Source of the DNA: Eudorina sp. 2006-703-Eu-15
Taxonomy: Eukaryota; Chlorophyta; Chlorophyceae; Chlamydomonadales; Volvocaceae
Assembly (NCBI GenBank): GCA_003117195.1
Contig: BDSI01000076.1
Location: 248,001-312,000, forward strand
DNA: 64,000 bases
Direction of reading: 5' to 3'
The notes under the pieces were generated by a model. The model worked only from the letters and a program-made list of their open reading frames with translations, was not told the origin of the DNA and searched no databases. The translations under genes and the position numbers were made by a program. Position 1 is the stretch's first letter. Every line of letters starts with the position of its first letter. This document shows, one piece after another, positions 37,667 to 49,139 of the stretch.

Positions 37667-39842
37667 TTACTTGGCTCGCACCCGGGCTCCGATGGCCTGC
37701 CCCCCCGCCCACCCGCCCGCTACGGCACGTACGGCACGGTACCTGTCGAGCGTGCCGCTTCCCACCAGCGTGTCGTAGTAGCGGCGGCCCAGGTCCACCA
37801 GCATGTGCGCCCGCCGGTCGTCCATGCTGCGGATACAGGCTCCGAAACCGCCCAGCGCCCGCTGCAGGTGGGGGTCGTCCCGCGGGTCGAACACCAGGCT
37901 GGAGCCTGGGCGGCAACGAGGCAGAGCGGTCAGGGGTTAAATTGAAAAAATGAAATAAACCCGACGAACGGACCCGAGCGGTCAGGGATGAGCCGACAGG
38001 GGGATGAGGTGAGGGATCATGCCAAGAGGGCAAGAAAGCCTCGGTTGGAACCGTGACACGTACTGATACAGGATACAGATGGGAAGGCGATACACGCGGG
38101 GAGGTCGTCCATGCGGCGGCCCCACCCGCCCCTCCCCCGGCCCCGCCCCACCTTGCGGCGGCAGCAGCGACTGGGGCCGCTGCAGCCAGGCGTAGTGCAG
38201 GTTGCCGTCCAGCACCAGCCGGTCCCGGCAGCGGGTCGCCCACGTGCCGTCCAGCACCAGCGGGATATGCGCGGAGGCCAGTGCGGCGCTGATCAGGTCG
38301 TTGCGGCAGCGCCAGCCGCCCACCTGGATGTGCAGCAGCGAGGGAGGAGGGGGAGGAGGGGGAGGAGGGGGAGGAGGAGGGGGAGGAGGGGGAGGAGGAG
38401 GGGGATGAGGGGGAGGAGCGAGGGGGATGGGATGCAGTAGTGGTCGAATGGATGGCGCGGGTGCAGCGAGGGAGTGAGGGCGGCCAGCAAGAGGAGAGAT
38501 CCGGGTGCCTGGCGGGCTCGAGGGGCTGCTTTGCCGAGGCGAGGCAGCAGAGCCCGCTGGCTCGGGGGCGGGGGGTAAATAGGAAACTGGTAGACATATT
38601 CAAAGGCGAGGGGGTGTAGAGAGTAGGGGCGTTCGGTCGGGCAACTGCTGATGGAGTATCCGCTCTACGGACGCCGTCTCAGCCCAGACATCAGCTCTGG
38701 CGCAGGGCTCCTGTTTTCGTTCCTTTGCTCCTTCGCAGTCAGTGGCAATCTTGACAGCGCCAACACGCGAATGCCTACACCAGCGCTGACAGGCCGCGCC
38801 CGATATGCTGGTCGCGCCCAACATGCATAGGGCCTGCGGCGCGGCGGCTGCTGCTGCTGCTGTGCCGGTTGTTCCTGCTCCTGCTGGTGCCGCCCGAAAC
38901 CAGAGTAATGGATCTCATTCGGTTTGGAAATGGAGCTGCACGGCCAATGTGATGTGTCCTGCTCGCCTCCAGGGCTCAGCCACTCACTCACTCACCCACT
39001 CACCCGGAGGGGCTGCAGGGAGGGGACCTCCGTGACGACGATGCCCACGTTGGCGCAGCGGGACGCCGCGTCCGCGGGTAGCAGCTCGTCCAGCCACCTG
39101 ACCGGTACGGCAGCAGTACGGCAAGGTTGTTGCGGATCTGACCCTCGTCGACCCAAGTCTTCACTTAAACAGGAATTGTGTACGGCCGACCCGCCTTATA
39201 CGGCGCCCGCCTGGCAGACCCAGGGCGCCAGGTCCACAGCCTTGGGTTTGGTCAAGGCATGTGCCCCTTGAACCGCAACCCTCTCATGCCAAACCTTCGA
39301 CGATAGTTCCACAGTTCAACGATAGTACCTTGGCACACGGTGTGCCCAGGTACGTGTCACCTGATAACCGTGCTCGTGCTGTACCGCGTACCCACCGGTG
39401 CACGAGGCTCCGCCAGATTCCCAGCAGCCCCAGTGGCCTGTCGTACACGCCTGCATCACGGCACAGCCGGAAGGCCAGTCGGACGGTCTCGGCAGGGGGC
39501 ACTTCGCAGGCGCCCAGAATGGCTACCAGGCCGCCACCGCTGCTCGCCGTCGTCGGGACGTGCGCCATGCGGTAATCTTCTGATAACCGGCTCATGATAC
39601 CTGCGCGGACAAACAGTTAGAAGTTTTGGTAAGGTTCAGCGTCAGTCCGGGCACAGCCGGATGCCGGCGAGCGGCATAGTTGACCGGGGAATCCGTACGG
39701 ACGTACCGGCCTGCCAGAAGAAACAAGTCCCGAATCCAGGCCATACGACGTGCAACACGTCTGAGTTTCGACCGTGTGCATAGCGCGTTAGTTCCTTTCC
39801 TACGGGTCGGAAGGGCACAACAGGGAGAATCAGGGGATGTAC
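37667..39842 (-). CDS. Patatin-like phospholipase, 5' end incomplete
   Basis: Exons: a first one ending at 39707, then 39600-39396, 39097-39004, 38323-38152 and 37905-37667. All junctions keep phase. Signature segments in order: PGFGTCFFWQAG (glycine-rich oxyanion-hole region), ASSGGGLVAILG (nucleophile serine elbow of G-x-S-x-G type), SLVHRWLDELLPADA, VGIVVTEVPSLQPL, NDLISAALASAHIPLVLDG, and LVLDGN, where patatins have the catalytic Asp. Here the usual D-G-G/A reads D-G-N. This family deacylates phospholipids and galactolipids through a Ser-Asp dyad. The first exon is open only to about 39866 with no ATG, so it starts at an acceptor near 39842 or 39760 and an earlier exon is missing. I end the gene at 37667 by reading through after GTLDRYR; a donor there (AG|GTACCG) leaves open a further 3' exon. 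Confidence 0.7.
38340..38426. repeat. GGAGGAGGGGGA tract in patatin intron
   Basis: A G/A-only tract on the plus strand, about 85 bp, directly upstream (in gene orientation) of the acceptor of the exon starting at 38323. On the sense strand it is an unusually long polypyrimidine tract; on the plus strand it has many G runs. Confidence 0.85.
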
Positions 39843-40435
39843 CTGGACGCTGTCGAAATGATAGAATTAAGTGATAACATTGTCGTATAGCGCTGAAGTT
39901 CGATTGAAGTTACGCAGATTGTCATGGCGTTGTGTTTCCCAGCTGTGCCTGATTGTTCCCATCTCGCCGAATCAGCTCACCCTTACGGCTAAGGCAACTT
40001 CGTAGGAAATTCGATAGTATCATCATAGTCTAGCGGCTTGAGTAGAGCCAGCTGCGGAATGCGCGAATGCCAACAATAAACGCCGACAGTTGCCGGTCTG
40101 TCCGCGAGCCGTTGGGAACGAGATTGAACATGCACACAGCAAAAATTTAATTTCCTACAAGCAAACAATAGTTATTTGTAGCAGTGACTAGCTAGATTAC
40201 CGGAAGTCGAATCAAGGGAAGCGACGTACACAGTTTGGGCTATCACCTATCATTGCTTTCGCTGTCAGAAGAAGATTGTCGAACAAGTGCGCACATTGTT
40301 CTGTATACAAATCGTAATGCAGGTCTAAGCCTGTGTACTTGTCCCGCCACAACGTAAGGCACTGATATACCCCAGCGTATTTGCGATATAGTCTCACCCA
40401 GCAAATACAAGCAGTAGATTGTTGCATCAAGCACA
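39843..40435. promoter_or_regulatory. Shared low-GC upstream region of patatin and proteasome beta-5 genes
   Basis: The patatin gene (minus) and the beta-5 gene (plus) are head to head, with under 600 bp of A+T-richer sequence between their first identified exons. Any missing 5' exon of the patatin gene must lie here, and the beta-5 promoter must too. No specific element can be named with confidence. Confidence 0.45.
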
Positions 40436-41254
40436 ATGCAGTTCAAGTTAGACCTCAACATTCTCGAGCCCACCGGAGGGCGCCCTGGCCCCGGACTTGC
40501 TCCAGATCTGGAGCTGGATGTGCCGACAGCGACATTCCCTCTACCAGCGGTCCAGGATTTGGATAAGTTTGAGCGGGAGGTCGTGGAAATGGTGAAGCCG
40601 TGCCACGGCACGACGACACTTGGGTTCATCTTTCAGGGCGGTATCATTATCGCGGTGGATTCACGCGCCACGATGGGCTCCTACATCTCCTCTCAGACCG
40701 TCAAGAAGGTGATCGAAATTAACAAATACCTGCTTGGCACCATGGCGGGTGGCGCCGCGGACTGCCAGTTCTGGCAGCGCAACCTCGGCATGCGCTGCCG
40801 CCTCTACGAGCTCAACAACGGCAAGCGCATCACCGTGTGCGCGGCGTCAAAGCTTCTCGCCAACACCATGTTCTCCTACCGCGGGATGGGCCTCTCCATG
40901 GGCACCATGGTGGCCGGCTGGGACCCCCAGGGCCCCGGCCTGTACTACGTGGACAGCGACGGTCAGCGCACCAAGGGCCAGGTTTTTAGCGTGGGATCTG
41001 GGTCGCTGTACGCGTACGGCGTGCTGGATGCGGGGTACCGCTGGGACCTCAGCGTGGATGAGGCCATCGAGCTCGGCCGGCGGTCCATCTACCACGCCGG
41101 GTTCCGCGACTGTGCCTCGGGCGGCACCGTCAGCGTGTACCACGTGACGCAGGAGGGGTGGACCAAGGTCCGCGGCGACGACATCACGGAGCTGCACTAC
41201 CAGTACTACCCTGACCCGGCGGAGCACCCGGCGACCGCGAACTCGGTGCTGTAG
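40436..41254 (+). CDS. PSMB5/PBE1: 20S proteasome subunit beta type-5 (chymotrypsin-like), single exon
   Basis: A 272-residue uninterrupted frame from an ATG at 40436. The propeptide ends CHG, and processing before T59 exposes the catalytic N-terminal threonine in [11 protein letters not shown]. The beta-5 residues follow at the right spacing: Asp17 equivalent D75 and Arg19 equivalent R77 in AVDSRAT, Lys33 equivalent K91, and Met45/Gly47 equivalents M103 and G105 in [13 protein letters not shown]. Those spacings mark beta-5 rather than beta-1 or beta-2. The tail [18 protein letters not shown] and VYHVTQEGW is also typical. The enzyme cuts after hydrophobic residues inside the 20S core, in cytosol and nucleus. 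The lack of introns is odd beside heavily split neighbours; it could be ancestral loss or an old retrocopy that kept function. The TGTAA at 42247 implies a long 3' UTR. Confidence 0.97.
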   Translation: MQFKLDLNILEPTGGRPGPGLAPDLELDVPTATFPLPAVQDLDKFEREVVEMVKPCHGTTTLGFIFQGGIIIAVDSRATMGSYISSQTVKKVIEINKYLLGTMAGGAADCQFWQRNLGMRCRLYELNNGKRITVCAASKLLANTMFSYRGMGLSMGTMVAGWDPQGPGLYYVDSDGQRTKGQVFSVGSGSLYAYGVLDAGYRWDLSVDEAIELGRRSIYHAGFRDCASGGTVSVYHVTQEGWTKVRGDDITELHYQYYPDPAEHPATANSVL

Positions 41255-43253
41255 TGGGCGCCAGGGGTTTCGGAGAAGCAAAGGCCGTAGGGAGAGGTTG
41301 AGGCAGATGTTGGGAGGGGTATGCGACGGGGTGGGGTTTGGGTCTGGATTTGGGTTTGGGTTTTTCTCCTGGGTTGAGGGTAGGACAGGACTAGGGGTGG
41401 CGGATGGGGCGGGTGGCATCACGATGCGCGGCTGAGTGAAGCACTGAGCAGTGCGGTTGGCAGCGGAGGCAGCTGCTACGTGCTGACGGGCACGGGAGCA
41501 CTACTCTCTCAAGTGGTCCGCAGTGACTTGGCTTGTGGGGGCGAATGGACGGCAACCTGGTTGCTTGGCTTGGTGCACGTAATCCACAATCATGATGGGG
41601 GACGGATCTCCAGCCTGGCGAGAAGGGGCATAATCCGGGCCAGGGTGGCCGAAGAGTGCAATCGAAGGACATGTCGTCGGCATGCCTGGTCGCATCAAGC
41701 AATGGCCTCGGCGGTTGCCTCCGCAGCCTGGCCCAGGTGATGTTCTTGCTCCATCGCCTGCCGGCCACAACCCTAACATGCTGCTGCAGCTGACGGCTAG
41801 ATGCAGCAGGGGGTTCAAGCAACAATAGCCCCCGGGACAGGGCCGTTGGGGCAGTGGACGAAATCTGCTGTCGGTGACACATCCGGGGCCGGGGAGGATG
41901 TCGCGATGTCGCGGGAGGGTGGCGACCGGGCCTGCTGAGGAGGTGGCTCAGCTGCAGTCTCGGCTGACAGCGGTGCTTTAATACCAAAAAGAGGAGACTG
42001 GGATTTAGCTGATGACATTGATGGGCCTGAGCCTCGGACCGTCGTGTGGGTGTGGTGCTGTGATGCTCGTGCCTTCAGGGCGTTCGGTCATGTGAGTCCG
42101 GGCCAACCGTGCTGTACGCATGTCGCCTGCCTCGCACCAGAGCGAATTAATGCGACGTGTTTGCCCTAGAGTTTCAGGGTCGCGCGGGCGCGGGTCGGCG
42201 CGAGGGCGTGTTGGTCAGTTTCAGCATGTCCACACGGGCGCTGTCATGTAATGTTCTGTGTGTAGAGCTGTCCGCTGTGCTGCAGCTGGTGTCATCCTTT
42301 GTTGGGCCTCTCCTGGAACCCGTCGCAAGAAGTGGGAGCAGTTTGGTGAACTTCATTACGTTGTGGAAGCGGTACCATGGCCTGTACATCGCCCCTCGCC
42401 CACGCACGACACGCACACACAGTGCGGATTCCGCCAGGCGGGTGGCCGGGCAAAGCACAGCACCTGCCAGCACCTTCCCCAGGCAGGTGATGAGGCAACG
42501 AAATCCTTCTCGGACGGCAGGCCTCGACAGCGCGTCCCGATTGCACGCCACATGCACTTGCGCAACCCTCCATGAAATCCTCCCGGAACACCCCTGATGG
42601 AAAACGCCCCCACATATCCTACACGGCATCATGCCTCGGCGGGGACGTCACACCGGCGCTGCGCCCACCCTCTCGCGCGCCTCTCCTCTGCGGATTCACT
42701 CCGCGGCTCTCGCGATGTCCCCCTGCAATACCTACCTCCTTCAGAGCCTCGGGCGTTTCGCGTTTGATGAATTCTTCGGGCATGCTTTCGCGCTCCATCG
42801 GGCTTCAGTCGCCTGGGTGCCACGCCCTCCCATGCTTAACCTTAACGGCGAAGAGAAGAATTGATGCGCAAGACAAAAGAGAACCCGACGTCACACCGCA
42901 CTCTTGACATGCTGGCCTTCGAAGGACCGCACCATGCCCGATTGCGACCAACCACGACGCAGGCAAGCATTCCCAACTCAACTGAATCATCCTGTCGCAA
43001 CCACCTGTCCTGACACCGGCAGCGTATTCCCCGCCATACGCGCCAAGCTGAGCCCAGCACGTGCATCCTTCGGTTACCGTATGGCCATCCGTATGGCGCC
43101 GGAGGAAGCTCACACGCGCACCCCCTGAGCCTGACCCAGCTCAGAATTCGTTCAACAAGTGCAAGAGGTGATGTCCAGTCCGCTGGTGTCCACTCCGACT
43201 CTGTACCCCGAGCGATGACCGGCCGCACGGCCCTGCAGCCCGCACCGCCCGCC
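41255..43253. other. Convergent 3' spacer between beta-5 and aldo-keto reductase genes
   Basis: Both neighbours end here, so most of it is 3' UTR and spacer. No further gene supported. GGGTTTGGGTTT-like G/T tracts occur at 41335-41365, just after the beta-5 stop codon. Confidence 0.5.
42247..42251 (+). terminator. TGTAA polyadenylation-type signal, probably of beta-5
   Basis: First plus-strand TGTAA I find after the beta-5 stop; about 1 kb downstream, long but possible for this lineage. Confidence 0.4.
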
Positions 43254-46200
43254 TCACTGCGGGTTAACCGTGGGGTCCTTGTACTGCCGGTAGATGGCCT
43301 GACAGGAGGGAGGCAGAGCGGAAAACCCACACACGGCATGGGGCGCAGGGCAGTGCGGTGGTCACGAGGCGGACTGGAGATTGCCACCACCCGTTTCGCA
43401 GAGCCCACCACGAGGGGAGGGAGGGGACGGGGCCAGGGACACCCTAATCTCCCCTCCCAACCAGACACGAGACGCCTCGCGACACGGCACGACACCTGCG
43501 GCATCGAATGCTCGAGAGCGCGCATGCGCTCGACATGCCGCTACGGCACAACTGCTGCCCCCAGCCCCACGCATGTGGATCGAACACGCCCCCTCAGGCA
43601 CCCAAGGGTGCGAGCCCACCTGGATGTCCGCCAGGCACTCCTCGGGGAGCTCCTTGTCGAAGGCGTGCAGATCCTCCTGCGGAATCCAGATCCCGGGTTC
43701 GAAACCCATCACCATCACCGTCAAGCCCGGGCGCCACGGGGACGCGATTTGTTGCGGTTTGGCGTCGGAGACAGCGTTGCGTTGCGGCGCCACGAAGAGG
43801 CAGAACCGAGTGGCGCATGAAGAGGCAGAACAGAGTGGTGAAGTGGTCGCGGGACGTGACTCGGCGAGGGAGGCGCTGATGAAGAACAGTGGTGCCGAAC
43901 ACGGCCGAACAGACCAGGTGCAACGACAACCACAACGGCCAAGTACATCGAACACGGGACCCGGCAGAAAGTGGAGGAAACACCTCGTGACGACCAAACG
44001 CGGTGCCGTACGGCCGGGCGGCGGCGCGGCTCGCGTGCGGCCGGGTTGTGACCACCTTCCGATACCCCTCTTCCCAAAGGACTTCAGACAAGCCCTGACG
44101 CCCACCTTGAGTTGATCCATGGAGGTGGCCCCGATGATCGTGGACGCCACGAACCACCTGCAGGGTCGGGGCGCCAGCGGTTCAGTCCGACCACCTGCCT
44201 TATTACTGCCGTACCGTACATCACATGCGCGCACACAGCCGCATGGTGTCCGTCAAAGGACGACACCGGCACCCGCACCCCAGCATTGCAAATCCATGAA
44301 CCTATTCGCCAGCAGCGACCACCAACCTACCCCCACACCCACCTACTACACGCCCTCGCCCGTCCGGCATACGCCCGTCCGGCACTACGGGTATTTCCCA
44401 CGCCGGCGCCTCCCCCGCACACGCCCTGGCCTCCCCACCACTAGCAACCGCTCGCCGGCCCCCACACGGGCCCCCTCCCCGGGGTTCACCCCCTCCACCG
44501 CCACCCGCTCCCCTCCACCACCTCCCGCACCCCTACCGCGACTTGCACCACGCCAGCGCCAGCTCCGTGGGCGTCATGCCGTACTTCTCCGCCACCGCCG
44601 CGTACTTGGCCACCGCCTCCTGCACCAGGCTGGCCTTGTAGCGGGCCATGTACCCCGGGAAGAGGTTGAACCGCGCGCCCGCCAGCGCCTCGGCCGCCAG
44701 TCGGTTGTACTTTGCGGTCAACATGCCGCCGGCCAGCGGACTGTACGCCAACAGGCTGACCTTGTGGCGCATGCAGGTCTCGGCCAGGTCGGTCTCGAAG
44801 GGCACGCGCACCTGTACAAAAAGCGGTTGGTGGTTGGTGGTTACCTGGCCTGTGGATGGTCGGTTACCGTGGGTCAGCTCGATGGCGGGCGGTTACTGGG
44901 CGGGGAATGTGTGCACCGCGTCACCCTCGTCACCGGATTTCTCGCTCATACTGCCGAAGTGCGTTACAGCAGTTGAGACACTACCCGCTTCGACTACACT
45001 AACATTTACCGAACTGGAATCTCCTGCCGAAAGCTCCTCCCAACACCAACCCAGTTGTAAAGTTGCACTAGTGGCCGCTAGCATCAGCAGCGTACCGTAC
45101 CCTGTGCTGCACCGAGCGTGGGCGGCGCAGCCGCCCACACAACCCCCATGCGTGCGTAACATTTCGGTGCTCGCGCCGTGTCGACAACGTTGTCTATGGG
45201 CAGGCGGGGGGATCTTAGAGGCCACTGTCTCCCAGCAGCGGGGCACGCCTCTCAGTACAGTTTAATACTATTGGCCGTCCACGAAGACATGCTTGCCTGA
45301 AAACACAAACACACACAATCATAGTCGGGTTGCTCCGCCCAAACCTTCAACAAACACCCAAGTAAACCCTAGGGGGTAACCCATATCCGATAGGTAAGAA
45401 CAGCTGCGCGGTGGATGTTTTTTTTGGCGAACACACATGGTGCCGCATGCCGTACCAGGAGGGAGTAGGCGTTTTGAATGGTCTGGATCTTGGGCAGCCC
45501 TGCGGCCCCGGCGATGTGGCTGAACTCACTGACGCCCATGCTTGTCTCGTTGGACACGCCGATGTACCGCACCTGTACGGCACATGTACAACACAGAGGA
45601 ACGCAACACGACCGAGTCGGGTGTCGTGCCGTGTCGTGCCGTGGCTCCGCGTGTGAGCAGCGGAGCGCCCGGGTGCGGGGGGGCGGCTGCCACTGGGCCA
45701 AACCGCCGCCGTACACCCACCACCCACCATTCCAATCCCCGGACTCGACGTGTGTTTAATGAGAACCCCGCCCAGAACCGCCCCAGGCTCGACGTGTGTG
45801 TGTGGGAGGTTGTGAGACCTGGACGCTGGCGAAACCAACATGCGAGGCCAGGTATGAAGTCCGCTCGGCCACGTCCGACTGTTACAGCTCCGCCCTTTCG
45901 CAGGCGGACAGCCAGCCAGCCGGCCAAGTCCGCGTGCCGTCTCCTGGCAAAATGTATGACATGTCGTACCTTGCCCGCCTTGATGACTTCCTCAAAGCCT
46001 CGCAGCTGCTCCTCGAACGGCACCGCGTCCGGCCAGGCGTTCTTCGGGTCGTACGGCGCCGCGCCGAACAGAGGCACGTAACGGTCGGGCCTGAGAGGGG
46101 GAGGGCGGTAGGAGGCGAGAAGGAGGCGGGTGTGGGAGGGCCGGCGTGATGATTCGGATTCATGCATCACGGGACAGAGAGGGGGGTGCCCCAGGTTGTC

Positions 46201-48391
46201 TGACCTGCCCGGGGTTCTGCGTCATCTCCCGAAGGCCGACCGCCCCGAAACCATCACCCCCAGCACCACCGCTCCGTCGTATGAGTATCTGTACGCACCA
46301 GTGGATCTGCAGGAGGTCGATGTGGTCGACCTGCGAGCGGCGCACCGCACCAGGGAGAGAGGGAGGGAGGGACGGAGGGAGGCAGGGAGGGAAGGAGCGG
46401 ACCAGTTAAAGCGATGAACGACGGCGGGCAGTTCAACCGCTGCACAGCGGGACAGCTGCTTAGGGACTCCGGCCGCTCCTCCTGTGCATGTGACGGATCT
46501 GTTCGGGCGGCGTCAGGGCTGCGCCGTGGCCGTGCCGTGCTTACGACCCACGGGCCGGCGAGTGTACGAATCTCCGCGGCAAAAGTGGCTTTGCATGTCA
46601 AGAGAGTTGGATAGTTGGATATTAGGACAACGACTTGCCTCACCCCACCTCCCCACCTCCCCGTTACCCGGTACTACCTGCAGTCGCTTCAGGGAGGCGT
46701 CCACGCTCTCCACGATCTGCTCGCGGTTCACCCGGGTCTTGCGGGGCGGGTTACGCACCCAGGGGCCCCGGTCGCTGTACCCGGAGACCTGGGGGGGAGC
46801 GGGTGCGGGTGCGCGGGGAGGGTGCGCGGGGAGGGGGACGGGACACGACGGTACGATGGTACGGCAGGCCGACGGCAGGGGCGGGCGGAAGCGCCGCAAG
46901 CGACCACGGGCCGGGTCCAGGCTGAGCGAAGCGCCCTTGATGGGCCCATGGCCCTTGATGGGCAATGACCCCCCGAGGGCTCCTTGCAGCGGGCAGGTCA
47001 CCAACCGCCGGGACGGTAAGATGGCTGCTCGTCGCAGCGATCAAGGCCGGCCGACGGGGACCCCCCTCTAGCGGAGCTCTCCCGCGCAGAAGCCCCACTG
47101 GTCGCACCTCGTCGGGGGCAAGCCTGGCTGCGAGGCTGACTGCCACGCAAAGGGCACACGCACGCACCCCTCGTCACGCACGAACACAGCGGGCCCCCCC
47201 TTGGCCACCTGCCTATCCCCCCCTGGACCCACATAAATATGTCAACCGATTTCCTACACCCCCTCCCGGACCCACCTTGGTGGCCAGCACCACCTCCTCC
47301 CGGCGGCGGCCCGAGCTCTTGAGCCAGGTGCCGATGTAGCGGTCCGTGTTGCCCTGCGTGGCCGCCTCGATGGGGATGGGGTACATCTCGGCGGTGTCAA
47401 GGAAGTTGATACCCTGGCAGGGGAGGGAGGGAGGGAGGGAACGGAGGGGAGGGGAGGACGGGAGGGGCGCGGGGGCGGCAAGGGGAGCGGAAGGGCGCTT
47501 GGCGACGGTGGAATGTGTGTGCGTGTGTGGGAGAGGAACCGGGTGGTAACGGCTACAAGGCGGCACAGCGGACTGCTGACGTGGCCTTCAACAGTCCGTG
47601 TAGCACACACATACACACATACACACATACACACATGTACACACGAACGTCAGGGTCGTGGCCGGGAATCTCAAACGCGGCCACCCGCCGCGGCGAGCCC
47701 CCGCTGCGAGAGATGTCCCGACGGTTCGGCGGGAGGGCGGCGGACCGGTAACGTAGGGCGCACCTGGTCCCAGGCGTACGACAGCTGCTCGTGCGCCTCG
47801 GCCTCCGTGTTTTGCTTCCCCCAAGTCATCGTGCCCAGGCAGCATACTGCAGCGATTTGAGTTGGTTCGATGCATAAAGGGGGGCCGGGGGAGTAAAGGC
47901 CGAGGTTATTTGTTGGCTGACGCCGCGCGGGGAGGCGGACATAACGCATTCATACGCGACGAGTTCCGTAATTAAAAGAAACATTCGAGAAAACGGGGCA
48001 GACGGTATGTTCAATAATCGGGGCAGCTTTAGGAAGGCAAGCTGCTCGCTTGGCCTGGAGAGCGGCTGACCACTCGTGTCCCTACCACGGTTGGGTACTA
48101 CAAACCGCCAGAAGCGCACCATACAAGAGACTGTTTGATCACTGTAAATAGCTAATTTGTGATTCATGCGCATTTTCGAATTTAGAATGCAGTCATGGCA
48201 AGGAAACACTCACTTGAAACCTGCAGGTCGGACTCTCCAAGCTGCACCCGATCGGCTGCTTTTAGCTGAGACTTGACCGATCCTGGGGCGACCGCCGGCG
48301 CTGATGTCGCCTGAACGACGTGCATCCGCCTTTGAACGCGAGCTGCGGCCCCCAGCCCATTGTCAAACACGCGGGTGTGCGAGAGACGCAT
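43254..48391 (-). CDS. Chloroplast-targeted aldo-keto reductase, Tas-like, 11 exons
   Basis: Exons: 48391-48214, 47846-47764, 47413-47276, 46788-46678, 46330-46299, 46090-45970, 45572-45456, 44811-44537, 44157-44106, 43676-43620 and 43298-43254. They total 1209 nt in perfect phase, 402 residues, stop TGA. The protein is colinear with bacterial Tas and its plant chloroplast relatives: VQLGESDLQVS, LGTMTWGKQNTEAEA, GINFLDTAEMYP, VVLATKV, DLLQIHW, YIGVSNETSMGVSEF, QNAYSLL, LLAYSPLAGG, FVASTIIGATSMDQLK and YKDP near the end. The AKR tetrad is present: Asp and Tyr in LDTAEMYP, Lys in ATKV, His in QIHW. It should reduce aldehydes or ketones with NADPH; the substrate is unknown. I start at the ATG at 48391 because the first 28 residues form a basic, short algal transit peptide ending VQA, a V-x-A processing motif. 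An in-frame ATG at 48454 would add 21 residues. Confidence 0.93.
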
Positions 48392-49135
48392 TGTTACAAT
48401 ATTAGTGTCAACTTTGGCAGCAGCACAACACGCGCTGTGCGAAAAATAATACATTGTTATAATCGCCAGGCGTTAATAATGCCCGTTTCGTGCCGTACGC
48501 CGTTCCCATTACCGGCATTTCATCAACTCCTCTCGCTTACAAGTGCACCTGTCAAAACTTTTAAAATAGCCAGGTCGTAACTTCAGTTATTATATATCGA
48601 ATAATCAGAATCGCGTGGATGTCAAGAGCGGATGTTGCATCCTCCTCCTATCCTCGTTGCGAAACTTTAAGAGGGGACCGCGCCTTGAACCGTGACAGAT
48701 GCAGTCCTGACTTGCACGTCTTGTTACCTGAAAGCAGCAGAATCAAAATCGCTGCCGGGCGTCATGGCAGCGTCAACGACACGTGGTCCTCCACACGCCG
48801 CCGGTGCTGAAGGTGGCCTGCTGAGGCCAGCCCAGCAGCTCCCCAATATCCCCCGGGGTCGTCCAATACCATGACGATCCCGCCGTGCGCGTGAGGGTGG
48901 TGGAGGGGGCTTGGGGGGGTTCGTGGGCCGGCACCGGCGGGAGGGGATGCCCGTTGGACCGTCCCGCGGGACTCGGTCGTACACCATATTGAGGGGCTGC
49001 TGGCCTGCTGTGTACATGGCGCATGGATTGGGGCCGCGGAAGCCAAGCGGCGGACGAGGCGGTGTCAGGGCGCCAGGAACGAAGCAGGGCTGCCACCGCA
49101 CACCCCTGGGTTGCACCTTCCACGCCGCCTCCCCT
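48392..49135. other. Spacer upstream of the aldo-keto reductase gene
   Basis: The A+T-rich part next to 48391 is the probable promoter of the minus-strand reductase gene. From about 48.75 kb the sequence becomes GC-rich and open on several frames. It may belong to the degraded retroelement that follows, but no domain is visible before about 49.14 kb. Confidence 0.4.
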
Positions 49136-49139
49136 GGCC

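Noticed and set aside
43690..43715. GGGTTCGAAACCC, a tRNA B-box-like word near an exon of the aldo-keto reductase
   Set aside because: No acceptor stem, anticodon arm or A-box at the right spacing; it lies in an intron just upstream of a well-phased exon.
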